A stretch of 64,000 nucleotides of DNA. Origin: Synechococcus sp. A15-62. Lineage in GTDB: Bacteria; Cyanobacteriota; Cyanobacteriia; PCC-6307; Cyanobiaceae. The stretch is taken from the NCBI RefSeq assembly GCF_014280075.1, contig NZ_CP047950.1, positions 1,364,001-1,428,000 on the forward strand, in the 5' to 3' direction. The notes beneath the pieces were generated by a model. The model was not told the DNA's origin. It saw only the letters and a list, made by a program, of their open reading frames with translations, and did no database searches. The translations under genes and the position numbers were made by a program. Below, one piece after another: positions 45,487-54,177 of the stretch. Positions within the stretch are counted from its first letter, which is position 1, and the number at the start of each line of letters is the position of its first letter.

Positions 45487-48400
45487 CTATTTTGTCAATC
45501 TCAGATAAGTCAACAGCGGGCCGTACAGAAGCTGGCATGCCTCCTGGAATCCGGCCTGATCCATCAATTGCTCCGCAGCGATATCCGTGCCGAAGCAGAG
45601 CTGCATCACCGGGGTGGCCCCTTCGTCCTGCCAGCTCTTGCGGAAATCCTGCGGCCCCTCCCCCGGTTTGCGCCGGTCTTTGGCGACCATCTGCCAGCCG
45701 CTCTTCGGGGGAACTGGCCAGCACCGCTCCAACCCCTGTTGTGCCAGCCGCACCAGCTGCTGCAGCTGGTCCTCGGCTTCAGCCGTCGGCAACGCCGTCC
45801 AGCGCAAGTGCACCTCGGCGCCGGCAACCCGGGTGCTGCGCGCCACCACCGCTGAACCGGCTGCAGGAGCCGATCCCTCAGCGCACAGCAACAGGTGCTG
45901 CAACCAGCCGCGCATCACCGCCGCGGCCGTGAGCATCCCGGGCTGGACCACCACCTGGGTGTCGCCGGCGTAAAGCAGGGGCATCGGCAGGCCGGCGAGC
46001 ACCGGCACCTCCCGGCGGCAGGGACCAAGCGATGCAAGCTGCCGTTGCAGGTCCTGCCAACGCTTCTGCAATTCCTCCTGCTCAAGGGCCGCCCCAGCCC
46101 CCGCCGGCAGCACACCCTGGCCCGCCAGCGACGCCGTCCAATCCGGAGCCGATCCAAGAATGAACTGCTCCTCAAGCTCGTGGTTGAGCAGCAGATAGCG
46201 CTGCAGGCCCTCCAACTCGAGCGCCTCGAGATCCTCCACCGCCTCAATGCCTTCCCCAGGCCGCAACCCCCGCGCCTGCAACCAGGCCTTCTGGGGCTGC
46301 TGCAACCAGGCCAGCAACGCTTCAGGGTCCAGGGCCAGATCGTCTCCGTCCCGTCCCTCGGCCTCGTCATCGTTGATCTCCGGCTGCCAGAGCGATGCCC
46401 AGGCCAGCCCCTGGGGATTCGGGACTGAAGCAGGAGCAGCATCCAGGCAGCGCCGGGCCTCCAGCTGACGGCGATCACAACTGAGCGGCGCCTTAGGCCG
46501 GAAGTTCTCACGGGAGAGGGGGTTGGCCGCCGGCATGACCAACAACCCCTCCGTGGAGGCACCGGCCCGTTGCAACTGCTCCTGCAGCACTGAAAGCCAC
46601 TGTTCCACTGGCGCAGCAGGCGGCTGAGGCTCACCGGTGCGCTCCAGCCGCCCGCACCAGCTGATCAGCAGATGACGGCGTGCCGACATCAAAGCCTCCA
46701 GCAGCACGTAGCGGTCCTGGTCGCTGCTGCGGGGATCCCCCAGGCGCCGTTGCTGCTCCAGCAGATGAAAGCCAGGACGGCGACTCGGGCGCGGAAAGTC
46801 GGCGCTGTCGAGGCCCATCAAGATCACCACCTTGTGCGGAATCGCCCGCATCGGCTCCAGGGCACTGATGGTGAGGGCACCACTGCGGTGACCGAAGCGG
46901 CCGCTGTCCACCGACAAGGCCTCCTGCAGCACCTCCAAGGCCACGGCAGCGTCGAGGTCCAGGGGGCAGTCATGGGCCCGCAGCCGCCACTCCTCAAGCG
47001 CCGCCGCCCAGCTCTGCGCCTCATCAGTCCAGGCCCCGCCCTCAGCGAACAGCTCCTGCAACAGGGATTGGAGCAGCTCCACCCAGCCATGGCACGGCCG
47101 GGGCTGCCTAAGGCGATCAAGCATCCGCGCCAAACGGTCCAGCAGCGTCCACCAACGCACCAGGCGATCGGGGTCCAGCTCCTGCTGGAAGGGTGCCGCC
47201 CCTGCCGGAGCCAGACCCGGCTCCACCGGCAGCACCAGACCCAGCAGCCAACGGTCGAGACACCAACGCAGGCTGTGCACCTCGTCACCGCCCCGCTCAC
47301 GGGCGTCCAATCCCCAGCGAAAACCGCTGCGTTGCAGCGTTTGCGTGATCAACACCGCCTCCTCCGGCGTGAGTCCCTGCTGGCCCTGCAAGGCCGGGTT
47401 GGCCAGCAGACGTTCCAGCCCCGTGGCGGTGAGGCGTGTCGCAGCCAGCTCCAGCAGCGTGAACATCGCCATCGACAGCCCCGGACTGCTCTGCTGACTG
47501 CGATCGGTGAGGCGCCAGGGCAAATCAACACCGATGGCCGCCGTGTCGTTGAACACGGAGCTGAGCAGCGGCGCATAGCGCTCGATCTGCGGCGTCATCA
47601 CCAGCACGTCGCGGGGCTCGAGCTCGGGATCGGCCGCCAGCCACTGCAGGATGCGATCCCGCACCAGTTGCACCTCCCGCCAAGGCCCCGGTGCCGCCTG
47701 AAACAACAGCGATTGATCGTTTGAGGAACGAGTCAGCTCAGCGATGCTCTCGGCATTCACCAGCTGCTGCTGAAGCTGATCGAGCAAGGTGGGCTGACGC
47801 TCTTCCGCCGCAGCGATCTGCAGGGAACCTGCAAACAGATCTCCCTCGCGGCGCTCCCCCAGCTGCGCTTCACCGGAGCCCTCCAGCAACTGCTGAAATT
47901 CGGCGCCCATCCGCCCGAGAACGGCCTCCAAACGCGGCGCCTCCGCCAACCATCCCCCATCCGGCGGGATCAGCCAGTCATCCCCGAGCGAGGCACGCCG
48001 ACTGCCGCAGCGCTGCCATAGATCCGGACACGGGGTGAGCAGGTAGATCTCCACCTCCAGCAGACCGGACAAGGCCTGAATCAGATCCACCTGCACCGGT
48101 GCCAGAGCACTGATGCCGAACAGCCGCAGTCGCTCCGGCAGCAGGGCCGGATCAACATCTCCCCGCCGGAGACACTCGACGGCCTCACGCACCTGCAATC
48201 CAAAGGGAGCCCGGGGCAGCCGTTGGGCCAGCAGTCGCCAGAGCACAGGCTGCCAATCGTCATCAGGCCGCGGCTGTTTCCACTGCTCCAGTTGATCGGG
48301 GCGGTAGAGGGCGTAATCGTCCATGGCATCGGCGATGGAACGGGCCAACTGCCAGCGGTCCCGCGTCAACCCCGAGGCGGTTCCTTCACGCTGGGTGAGC

Positions 48401-48741
48401 CAGACCCGCAACGGCTGGGCGACGGGCTGCTCCAACAGCTCCGGCAGCAACTCGAGCACCGCCCACACCAGCTGGCCCGCCCGCCAGGGATCGTCCTCCT
48501 GAGCAGGAAGATGCAACACCTGGCGCACCAACTGCCGCAGGCGACTGCCCGGGAAAGGGAACCGCACCAGGGAACTGATGCCATTGGCCGTGGCCAGCTG
48601 TTCCCCCAACCATCGGCTGGTGGGCCAGGTGTTGACCATCACCTCCACTGTCTCAAGGGGGCCCGGCTTCTGCTCGATCAACTGACGGGAGAGCAAGCGA
48701 GCCAGAAATTCAGCCCTGTTGCTTCGGTAAACCGTCAGCAA
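45487..48741 (-). CDS. recC: Exodeoxyribonuclease V gamma subunit, RecC
   Basis: About 1084 residues from a TTG at 48741 that overlaps the end of the phosphatase gene; the open frame runs to 48828. RecC has a dead helicase/nuclease fold and recognises Chi. Visible blocks: LTVYRSNRAEFLARLLSRQL, VEVMVNTWPTSRWLGEQLAT, RFPFPGSRLRQLVRQVL, RDVLVMTPQIERYAPLLSSV, LSVDSGRFGHRSGALTISAL, PHKVVILMGLDSADFPR and RPGFHLLEQQRRLGDPRSSD. Normal length. It is separated from recB-recD by the island at 41-45.5 kb but has the same orientation. Confidence 0.93.
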   Translation of the reverse strand: MLTVYRSNRAEFLARLLSRQLIEQKPGPLETVEVMVNTWPTSRWLGEQLATANGISSLVRFPFPGSRLRQLVRQVLHLPAQEDDPWRAGQLVWAVLELLPELLEQPVAQPLRVWLTQREGTASGLTRDRWQLARSIADAMDDYALYRPDQLEQWKQPRPDDDWQPVLWRLLAQRLPRAPFGLQVREAVECLRRGDVDPALLPERLRLFGISALAPVQVDLIQALSGLLEVEIYLLTPCPDLWQRCGSRRASLGDDWLIPPDGGWLAEAPRLEAVLGRMGAEFQQLLEGSGEAQLGERREGDLFAGSLQIAAAEERQPTLLDQLQQQLVNAESIAELTRSSNDQSLLFQAAPGPWREVQLVRDRILQWLAADPELEPRDVLVMTPQIERYAPLLSSVFNDTAAIGVDLPWRLTDRSQQSSPGLSMAMFTLLELAATRLTATGLERLLANPALQGQQGLTPEEAVLITQTLQRSGFRWGLDARERGGDEVHSLRWCLDRWLLGLVLPVEPGLAPAGAAPFQQELDPDRLVRWWTLLDRLARMLDRLRQPRPCHGWVELLQSLLQELFAEGGAWTDEAQSWAAALEEWRLRAHDCPLDLDAAVALEVLQEALSVDSGRFGHRSGALTISALEPMRAIPHKVVILMGLDSADFPRPSRRPGFHLLEQQRRLGDPRSSDQDRYVLLEALMSARRHLLISWCGRLERTGEPQPPAAPVEQWLSVLQEQLQRAGASTEGLLVMPAANPLSRENFRPKAPLSCDRRQLEARRCLDAAPASVPNPQGLAWASLWQPEINDDEAEGRDGDDLALDPEALLAWLQQPQKAWLQARGLRPGEGIEAVEDLEALELEGLQRYLLLNHELEEQFILGSAPDWTASLAGQGVLPAGAGAALEQEELQKRWQDLQRQLASLGPCRREVPVLAGLPMPLLYAGDTQVVVQPGMLTAAAVMRGWLQHLLLCAEGSAPAAGSAVVARSTRVAGAEVHLRWTALPTAEAEDQLQQLVRLAQQGLERCWPVPPKSGWQMVAKDRRKPGEGPQDFRKSWQDEGATPVMQLCFGTDIAAEQLMDQAGFQEACQLLYGPLLTYLRLTK

Positions 48742-49379
48742 GGGCCAACTCCAGCCAGCACGGCATCGGTTGCAGCTCCTTCCACCTGAACGACCGCATC
48801 CGTTTCCGGGCAGTAGGCCGACAGACAACCGCCATAGACCGCTCCGGTGTCAATCAGAACGATCGCGCCGAGGCGCTCCACCTGGGGACGGGGGGTGTGG
48901 CCCACAACAACCTGTCCAAAACGACCGTCATAGGCCTCCCAGAAGGGATCACGAATGGAGAGATCCGGATGACCTGCTGCGTCGAACCCGGCATGGGTGG
49001 CGCACCAACCGTCACCGCGGTAGACGAGCGGAAGCTGTTGCAGGCGCGGCAACCATTGGCTAGCGCTGCTGTCGCCCAACTGGGCATAGGTGGCGTGTTG
49101 ACTCAAGCCATCCCGGGATTCCAGGGCATCGATGAGGTCTTGCTCATGGTTCCCGCGCAGCCACGTGGCACGGCCTGACTGATCCAGATCCCAGACCAGA
49201 TCCATCGTTGCGGGAATGGCTTCCCCACGGTTGATCACATCCCCGCAGAAGACCAGATGGTCGTTCGGCGGCAGGGTGGCAAGCAGATGGCACAGGGACT
49301 GATGGCAGCCATGCACATCTCCAATCACCCAATGCCGGCGGCTGCGCAGGTTCAAAGCAACAACCTGGAGATGAGTCAA
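48735..49379 (-). CDS. Metallophosphoesterase, PP1/ApaH-like serine/threonine phosphatase
   Basis: Up to 214 residues from a TTG at 49379; another TTG at 49355 is preceded by AGG at a better distance. All PPP-family motifs are present: HWVIGDVHGCHQSLCHLL (GDxHG), LVFCGDVINRGEA (GDxxxRG), TWLRGNHEQDLI (GNHE), VVVGHTPRP and VLIDTGAVYGG. Likely a protein phosphatase or nucleotide phosphatase with two metals. The substrate is unknown. Its 3' end overlaps recC, so the two may be coupled. Confidence 0.87.
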   Translation of the reverse strand: MTHLQVVALNLRSRRHWVIGDVHGCHQSLCHLLATLPPNDHLVFCGDVINRGEAIPATMDLVWDLDQSGRATWLRGNHEQDLIDALESRDGLSQHATYAQLGDSSASQWLPRLQQLPLVYRGDGWCATHAGFDAAGHPDLSIRDPFWEAYDGRFGQVVVGHTPRPQVERLGAIVLIDTGAVYGGCLSAYCPETDAVVQVEGAATDAVLAGVGPC

Positions 49380-49422
49380 TTCTGATGCTCAGCCAGGCAC
49401 CGCCAAAGCTTCGGAATTCAGA

Positions 49423-49758
49423 TCAGAACAAACCGAGAAAGCGCTTGCGTTCCTTGGGTTGGCTCGCATCTGGCTTGGGCTTCTCCGGGGTTTCCCGGCG
49501 GTAGCGGGGCTTGGCATCACCCACCGTGACCAGGGGGTCGTTGTTCTTGAACCAGATCCAGTCGCGAATCGGCGGTGTCTCCGTGAGGTCCCGACGGGTC
49601 AGCCCCAACCCCAGCTTGGCCGAAGCCCCCAGCAGGATGTCCACCATCGCGTCCCCGTCGGCACAGGTGGCCAAGGCCTTGTTGGTTTTCTCCGCACCAT
49701 CGAGGGCCTGCACCAGGAGTGCGATGCGCTGCTGAACGGGAAGGGAACTGGGATTCAT
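49423..49758 (-). CDS. Conserved hypothetical protein downstream of ycf54 (111 aa)
   Basis: 111 residues, start overlapping the ycf54 stop (TGATG). An N-terminal helical part (PVQQRIALLVQALDGAEKTN, CADGDAMVDILLGASAKLGL) resembles the short repeat-free Nif11-like layout only loosely. Then comes TPPIRDWIWFKNNDPLVTVG and a basic Pro/Lys tail (RRETPEKPKPDASQPKERKR FLGLF). The conserved aromatic/acidic middle suggests a real protein. Position hints at a job near chlorophyll synthesis, but nothing in the sequence proves it. Confidence 0.68.
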   Translation of the reverse strand: MNPSSLPVQQRIALLVQALDGAEKTNKALATCADGDAMVDILLGASAKLGLGLTRRDLTETPPIRDWIWFKNNDPLVTVGDAKPRYRRETPEKPKPDASQPKERKRFLGLF

Positions 49759-50078
49759 CAGACGGCACCGGCAAGGGCATCGGGAATCCCCGCGGACGGT
49801 GCTTCAAAGGCCCCGACAGCCACGTACTCCAATCGCAGTTTGAGGAAGGTGATGAAGGTGGGATCGGTGGACACCACAGCAGCAGCGGGCTGGGGAATGG
49901 TTGCCTTGAGCTCAGCCAGCTCAGGAGAAGAGAGGAAAGCCGGTTGCTTCACCAACCAGAAATCGATGGTCTTACCGGTTTCGGCGTAGTTGCGTTGGCG
50001 CTCCCGCAGCACTTCCTCCAGCGGCTCCTCCACGGTGAGGAAGCGCTCGCTGGCTGCAACGAAGTGATAGGTGGTCAT
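49758..50078 (-). CDS. ycf54: Ycf54-like Mg-protoporphyrin monomethyl ester cyclase partner
   Basis: 106 residues of the DUF2488/Ycf54 family: [80 protein letters not shown] and [11 protein letters not shown]. In other cyanobacteria Ycf54 binds the AcsF cyclase and is needed for the isocyclic ring of chlorophyll. The length and all conserved blocks agree. It lies between pdxJ (ATGA overlap) and the 111-residue protein gene, so the three are probably one transcript. Confidence 0.92.
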   Translation of the reverse strand: MTTYHFVAASERFLTVEEPLEEVLRERQRNYAETGKTIDFWLVKQPAFLSSPELAELKATIPQPAAAVVSTDPTFITFLKLRLEYVAVGAFEAPSAGIPDALAGAV

Positions 50079-50824
50079 CCAGGCGCCTGTCCGAAAAGGG
50101 GATCAAGGCGGGGATTCTGAACCAAGACCTTCATATCCCGCACAGCCTGTTGCAGTCCGATGGCCACAGAGCGGGCCACGATCGTGTGGCCGATGTTGAG
50201 TTCCTCCATCCCAGCAATGGCCGCTATGGGCTCAACGTTCTGATAGGTAAGGCCATGGCCGGCATTGACCCGCAGACCGAGCTGCCGGGCGATGGCGGTG
50301 CCTTCCTGCAAGCGAGCCAGCTCCTTGGGCTGGGTGCTCCAGTCGGCATCGGCATAGCGCCCCGTGTGCAACTCCACCCAGCAGGCCCCAGTGTTCTTAC
50401 AGGCCTGGAGCTGGGTGGCCTCCGGATCCACAAACAGGCTCACAGGAATCCCCGCGGCCTGAAGGGTCTGCACCATGGCGCTCAGAGAGGCTTCCTGTCC
50501 GGCCACGTCCAGGCCCCCCTCCGTGGTGACCTCCTCCCGCCGTTCTGGCACCAGGGTGACCATGTCGGGCTTGATCCGCAGCGCAATCGCCACCATCTCC
50601 TCGGTGGCGGCCATTTCCAGGTTGAGGCGGGAGCGAACGGTTTGGCGCAGCAACTCCACATCCCGATCCTGGATGTGACGCCGGTCTTCCCTGAGGTGCA
50701 CGGTGATCCCATCGGCCCCACCAAGTTCGGCCAGCAGTGCCATCGAGACAGGATCCGGCTCAACGGTTCGCCGCGCTTCACGGATGTTGGCGATGTGGTC
50801 GATATTGACGCCGAGGCTGGCCAT
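50075..50824 (-). CDS. pdxJ: Pyridoxine 5'-phosphate synthase
   Basis: 249 residues, condenses 1-deoxyxylulose 5-phosphate with 3-amino-2-oxopropyl phosphate to make pyridoxine phosphate. Family blocks: [17 protein letters not shown] with the catalytic-site residues, [56 protein letters not shown] and [20 protein letters not shown]. Length is normal. The ATG is 26 bases from the divergent acyltransferase start. Confidence 0.97.
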   Translation of the reverse strand: MASLGVNIDHIANIREARRTVEPDPVSMALLAELGGADGITVHLREDRRHIQDRDVELLRQTVRSRLNLEMAATEEMVAIALRIKPDMVTLVPERREEVTTEGGLDVAGQEASLSAMVQTLQAAGIPVSLFVDPEATQLQACKNTGACWVELHTGRYADADWSTQPKELARLQEGTAIARQLGLRVNAGHGLTYQNVEPIAAIAGMEELNIGHTIVARSVAIGLQQAVRDMKVLVQNPRLDPLFGQAPG

Positions 50825-50850
50825 GACGGGGCAGTCGTTGGCCGGATCCT

Positions 50851-51606
50851 ATGCAGCTTTGCTTGGGGGCTTTAAGTTCGCAGGCGTCGAATTTGATCAG
50901 CCCGTTGCAAGCGGCCCTGGCAACCCGAGAAAGCGCTCTGAGTGTCGGGATTGACCGCTACTGGGCTCCCCTGGCGATGTTCACCACCCAGGATCTGGCG
51001 CTGCGCTTTCAATTCCGTGAACGCCTGGTGCTGCATCCGGAACATCTGCCCCATCAGGGTCCCGTGCTGTTGGCGCCGACCCATCGCGCCCGCTGGGATG
51101 CCCTGATGCTGCCGATGGCAGCCGGCCGTCGGGTCAGTGGACGCGATTGCCGCTTCATGGTGACCACCACGGAGATGCGGGGGCTGCAGGGCTGGTTTCT
51201 GCAACGGCTGGGCTGCTTTCCAGTCGACCAGGGACGCCCCTCGATGACCACTCTGCGTCTTGCGATCGACCTGTTGGCCGACGGACAGCAAGTGGTGATG
51301 TTCCCGGAGGGCAGGATTCACCGGCAGGACGAAGCGATTGAGCTGCGTCCCGGCCTCGTGCGTCTGGCCCAACTGGCCCAGAGCCGCGGCGTCTCCGTTC
51401 CAGTGGTTCCAGTCGGTTTGGGTTACAGCCAGGCCCCACCACGGCCCTTCAGCCGGGCAGCGCTCTGTTTCGGGGCACCGCTTACCGTGCCTGCCAAAGG
51501 CGAACGCGAGGCGACGCGGCAGTTCAATATCCAACTCGCTGATGCGATGCATACGGCTGAACAAGCGGCCCGTGCAGCCGTTGGCCGACCGCTGGAGAGC
51601 TTCTAA
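50851..51606 (+). CDS. plsC: 1-acyl-glycerol-3-phosphate acyltransferase family (PlsC-like)
   Basis: 251 residues. The acyltransferase core has the HX4D motif in LAPTHRARWDALML, an FPEG motif in VVMFPEGRIHRQDEAIELR and VSVPVVPVGLGYS after it. PlsC makes phosphatidic acid, the precursor used by CdsA encoded elsewhere in this window. A membrane-associated location is expected. It starts 26 bases from pdxJ, divergently. Confidence 0.88.
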   Translation: MQLCLGALSSQASNLISPLQAALATRESALSVGIDRYWAPLAMFTTQDLALRFQFRERLVLHPEHLPHQGPVLLAPTHRARWDALMLPMAAGRRVSGRDCRFMVTTTEMRGLQGWFLQRLGCFPVDQGRPSMTTLRLAIDLLADGQQVVMFPEGRIHRQDEAIELRPGLVRLAQLAQSRGVSVPVVPVGLGYSQAPPRPFSRAALCFGAPLTVPAKGEREATRQFNIQLADAMHTAEQAARAAVGRPLESF

Positions 51607-51634
51607 AGTCCGTCCACGTTTTCTGTCTGGTCTC

Positions 51635-52162
51635 ATGGGTTGTCGCGCATTGCTGACGACGGCTGCATTGGTGGCAACCCTGGGCGTGACCGCCGCTCCC
51701 GGCATCGCCCAAACCTCATCCGACAATCGTGTTCTGGCCCAGAGCCAGGGTGGTTTCAACCCAACGGCCGTTCGTTCCATGCTGGCTGAGGGCGACGCAG
51801 CCGCCAGCCGTGGAGACTTGGCCGAAGCGCGGGCCGATTACGACAAAGCCCGCAAAGCCTCCAAGCAACTGCTGGCCTTCTACCGAGACCTGAGCGGTGC
51901 CTTCCGCGGACTCGATGCTCGAATCCCCCGCGAGATGGACACCAAAGGCCGTGAAGCCCTGGAACTGCTGGCGGAAACCAACCTCCGCCTGGCTGCACTC
52001 TTCCGCCGTCAGAACCAGCCTGAAGTGGCTGTTCCGGTGCTGGTGGAGGTGGTCAAGCTGATGACACCGGCGAAACCGCAAGGACAGAAGGCCTATCAGA
52101 GCCTGCTGGAACTGGGCTTCGTCGAAACGGAATTCCGCGGTGCATCGCCTGCCGGCCGATGA
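51635..52162 (+). CDS. Secreted or membrane-anchored hypothetical protein (175 aa)
   Basis: About 175 residues from an ATG at 51635. An N-terminal signal peptide (MGCRALLTTAALVATLGVTA then APGIAQ) leads into an all-helical, TPR-like part: NPTAVRSMLAEGDAAASRGD, LAEARADYDKARKASKQLLA, FYRDLSGAFRGLDARIPREM and RLAALFRRQNQPEVAVPVLV. It is found next to bolA and plsC; I recognise no named family. The frame is open upstream inside plsC, but that is a shadow. Confidence 0.78.
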   Translation: MGCRALLTTAALVATLGVTAAPGIAQTSSDNRVLAQSQGGFNPTAVRSMLAEGDAAASRGDLAEARADYDKARKASKQLLAFYRDLSGAFRGLDARIPREMDTKGREALELLAETNLRLAALFRRQNQPEVAVPVLVEVVKLMTPAKPQGQKAYQSLLELGFVETEFRGASPAGR

Positions 52163-52210
52163 GCCGGTCTGTCAGCATCTGAGCAACTTTCCCCTTGCGC
52201 AACCACCGCC

Positions 52211-52459
52211 ATGGTGCAGCCGGATGCTGTTGAAGCCGCGATCCAACAGGTCATTCCTGACGCCAATGTCACCGTTGAAGACCTCACCGGTGGTGGTGAT
52301 CACCTCCAGGTGACGGTGGTGTCTTCGGCGTTTGCCGGCCTTTCACGCATCCGTCAGCATCAGATGGTGTACGGCGCGCTGCAACAAGAGTTGGCCAGCG
52401 AAGCGATTCACGCCCTCGCCCTCAACACCTCAACCCCTGCGGACGCTACGTCCGCCTAA
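52211..52459 (+). CDS. BolA-family protein
   Basis: 82 residues with the BolA class-II-KH-like fold: [12 protein letters not shown]-type start ([20 protein letters not shown]), [20 protein letters not shown] and [20 protein letters not shown]. Conserved His of RxxxH (RIRQHQMV) is present. BolA proteins pair with CGFS monothiol glutaredoxins in iron-sulfur handling, and exactly such a glutaredoxin gene follows 20 bases later. Confidence 0.93.
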   Translation: MVQPDAVEAAIQQVIPDANVTVEDLTGGGDHLQVTVVSSAFAGLSRIRQHQMVYGALQQELASEAIHALALNTSTPADATSA

Positions 52460-52479
52460 CGCTCAATCCACGCTTAACA

Positions 52480-52803
52480 ATGGACCCTTCCACCAAAGCT
52501 CGAATCGAAACTCTGGTCGCTTCCAGCCCGATCTTCGTGTTCATGAAGGGCTCCAAGCTGATGCCCCAATGCGGATTCTCAAACAATGTGGTGCAAATCC
52601 TGCACTCCCTTGGTGTGGCATTCGAAACATTTGACGTTCTCTCTGATCCAGAGATTCGTCAGGGAATCAAAGAATTTTCCAGCTGGCCCACCATCCCCCA
52701 GGTGTATGTGAAAGGGGAATTCATCGGCGGTTCAGACATCCTGATCGAGATGTACAACTCCGGAGAACTTCGCGAAAAGCTGGAAATCGCTCTCGCCAGT
52801 TAA
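52480..52803 (+). CDS. grxD: Monothiol glutaredoxin, CGFS type (Grx4/GrxD family)
   Basis: 107 residues. The CGFS active site is in FMKGSKLMPQCGFSNNVVQI, the GSH-binding WPTIPQVYVKGEFIGGSDIL follows, and LIEMYNSGELREKLEIAL ends it. It carries a [2Fe-2S] cluster and delivers clusters with BolA. The adjacency to bolA supports the pairing. The stop lies 2 bases from the convergent DUF6761-like gene. Confidence 0.95.
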   Translation: MDPSTKARIETLVASSPIFVFMKGSKLMPQCGFSNNVVQILHSLGVAFETFDVLSDPEIRQGIKEFSSWPTIPQVYVKGEFIGGSDILIEMYNSGELREKLEIALAS

Positions 52804-52804
52804 C

Positions 52805-53077
52805 TCAATAACCCTGGGGATGGCGCATGTACAACGTGCTCACATCCCCGTCAGGGCCTATAAAACTGGAGGGATCCAGGATCCAGCGATCGATCAATTG
52901 CTCGAGGCGGTGCTGAGAGCGGGGATCAAGGGATCCAGACTTTCGCAAGGCATGCAGATAGCCATCGGAATACAACCGCAGTTCCGAAGGCGTGTGATAT
53001 CGGGTCGTCAGCTCCTGGCAGGCATCGCAGAGCGATTGGAAATGACGGATGGCTTCAGGGTCGTCGAGTGATGTCAT
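52805..53077 (-). CDS. DUF6761-family hypothetical protein (about 90 aa)
   Basis: About 90 residues from an ATG at 53077 (an ATG at 53086 adds three). The pattern DPEAIRHFQSLCDACQELTT, SELRLYSDGYLHALRKSGSL, HRLEQLIDRWILDPSSF matches a small cyanobacterial family of unknown function (DUF6761). It is all-helical with a short C-terminal tail. It runs opposite to the bolA-grxD pair. Confidence 0.75.
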   Translation of the reverse strand: MTSLDDPEAIRHFQSLCDACQELTTRYHTPSELRLYSDGYLHALRKSGSLDPRSQHRLEQLIDRWILDPSSFIGPDGDVSTLYMRHPQGY

Positions 53078-53151
53078 GAGATACAACAGCAGCCCCTGTT
53101 ACCAGCCTGCCAGGAAATTGGGCTTAGCGTAGGCGCGCCCGGGCCGATCCA

Positions 53152-53919
53152 GTGACCTCCACTCCCCACGACCTCACGGCGGAAGCATCTGCAGCAAGCA
53201 CCGATCCCGTGGTGATGCCAAGTTCAAACACCGGGCAGGAACCGTCCCGGGTGTTGGTGGTCGAGCCGCACCCCACCCTGCGCACGGTGCTGGTTCAGCG
53301 GCTGCGTCAGGACGGTCATCTCACAGCAGCCGTGGCCAGTGCCGCTGAAGCTTTGGAGGTCTGCCAGGAACAGTCGCCTGATCTGCTGGTGAGTGCAGAA
53401 TTGCTGGAGCGCAGCTCCGCCCTGCGCCTGGCTGAGCAGCTGCGTTGCCCTGTGATTGTGCTGACCGCACGGGCCGGTGCTGAACCGGTGGTGGGCCTTC
53501 TGGATGACGGTGCCGACGATGTGCTGCGCAAACCCTTTGGCCTCGAGGAACTGGCCGCCCGCTGCCGCACCCTGCTCAAGCGGGGGCACAGCGGCCTGCA
53601 GGAGCGGGTCACCGTTGGGCCACTCGAAGTACACCTGCTGCTGCGTCAGGTGACACTGCGGGAGCAGCCGGTGGAGCTCAGCCCCCGCGAATTTGCTCTG
53701 CTTTGTGCGCTGTTGATGCCTCCTGGGCTGGTGCGCAGTCGGCAGGAACTGCTGCGGATGGCGTGGCCTCCCTTCAGCGGCGGACCCCGATCCGTGGACA
53801 CACAGGTTCTGACTCTGCGCCGCAAGCTTGAGCAGGCCGGTCTTGGGGAGGGCGGTGGAATCACCACCGTGCGTCAGCGGGGCTACCGCTTCAGCCTCGA
53901 CAACCTGCCAGCCAGCTGA
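53152..53919 (+). CDS. Atypical OmpR-family response regulator lacking the phospho-acceptor Asp
   Basis: 255 residues from a GTG. The receiver fold is kept but degenerate: the acidic pair is EPHP (residues 38-41) instead of EDD, and the acceptor Asp position is Ala82 in DLLVSAELLE. Thr (VIVLTARAG) and Lys (DDVLRKPFGLEE) remain. The winged-helix domain is intact (LSPREFALLCALLM, RSRQELLRMAWPPF, SVDTQVLTLRRKLE, TTVRQRGYRFSL). It probably binds DNA without phosphorylation. It is the last host-like gene before the polysaccharide island, so it might control it. A mutated pseudo-regulator is the alternative. Confidence 0.85.
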   Translation: MTSTPHDLTAEASAASTDPVVMPSSNTGQEPSRVLVVEPHPTLRTVLVQRLRQDGHLTAAVASAAEALEVCQEQSPDLLVSAELLERSSALRLAEQLRCPVIVLTARAGAEPVVGLLDDGADDVLRKPFGLEELAARCRTLLKRGHSGLQERVTVGPLEVHLLLRQVTLREQPVELSPREFALLCALLMPPGLVRSRQELLRMAWPPFSGGPRSVDTQVLTLRRKLEQAGLGEGGGITTVRQRGYRFSLDNLPAS

Positions 53920-54000
53920 GTCAAGTGCATTGATTCCAGTCAGAGACTGGAATTTTGTGGTCAGGGCCAATCAATATCCACCACGACGCAACTTGTTTCA

Positions 54001-54177
54001 TCAGCTGCCTGTGGGGAACAGTTCATTCGTCTTGTGGTGACGAAGGGCCTGCTTCAGCTGAGCCTCTTTGGTCGGAACCAGATGGTGCGAGGTCACCCAA
54101 CCCAATTCACAGAGGTGATTCACGCAGACCTTGAGCTGAACCGTTCCGCAGGGGAGGTTGGTGAGTTCAGTTGTCAT
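54001..54177 (-). CDS. Small hypothetical protein (58 aa)
   Basis: 58 residues from an ATG at 54177 (the frame is open to 54195). Sequence MTTELTNLPCGTVQLKVCVN then HLCELGWVTSHHLVPTKEAQ and LKQALRHHKTNELFPTGS: three Cys/His-rich turns with two Cys and several His, so a metal site is conceivable. No good ribosome-binding site. It lies at the boundary between host-like and AT-rich DNA. Confidence 0.45.
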   Translation of the reverse strand: MTTELTNLPCGTVQLKVCVNHLCELGWVTSHHLVPTKEAQLKQALRHHKTNELFPTGS

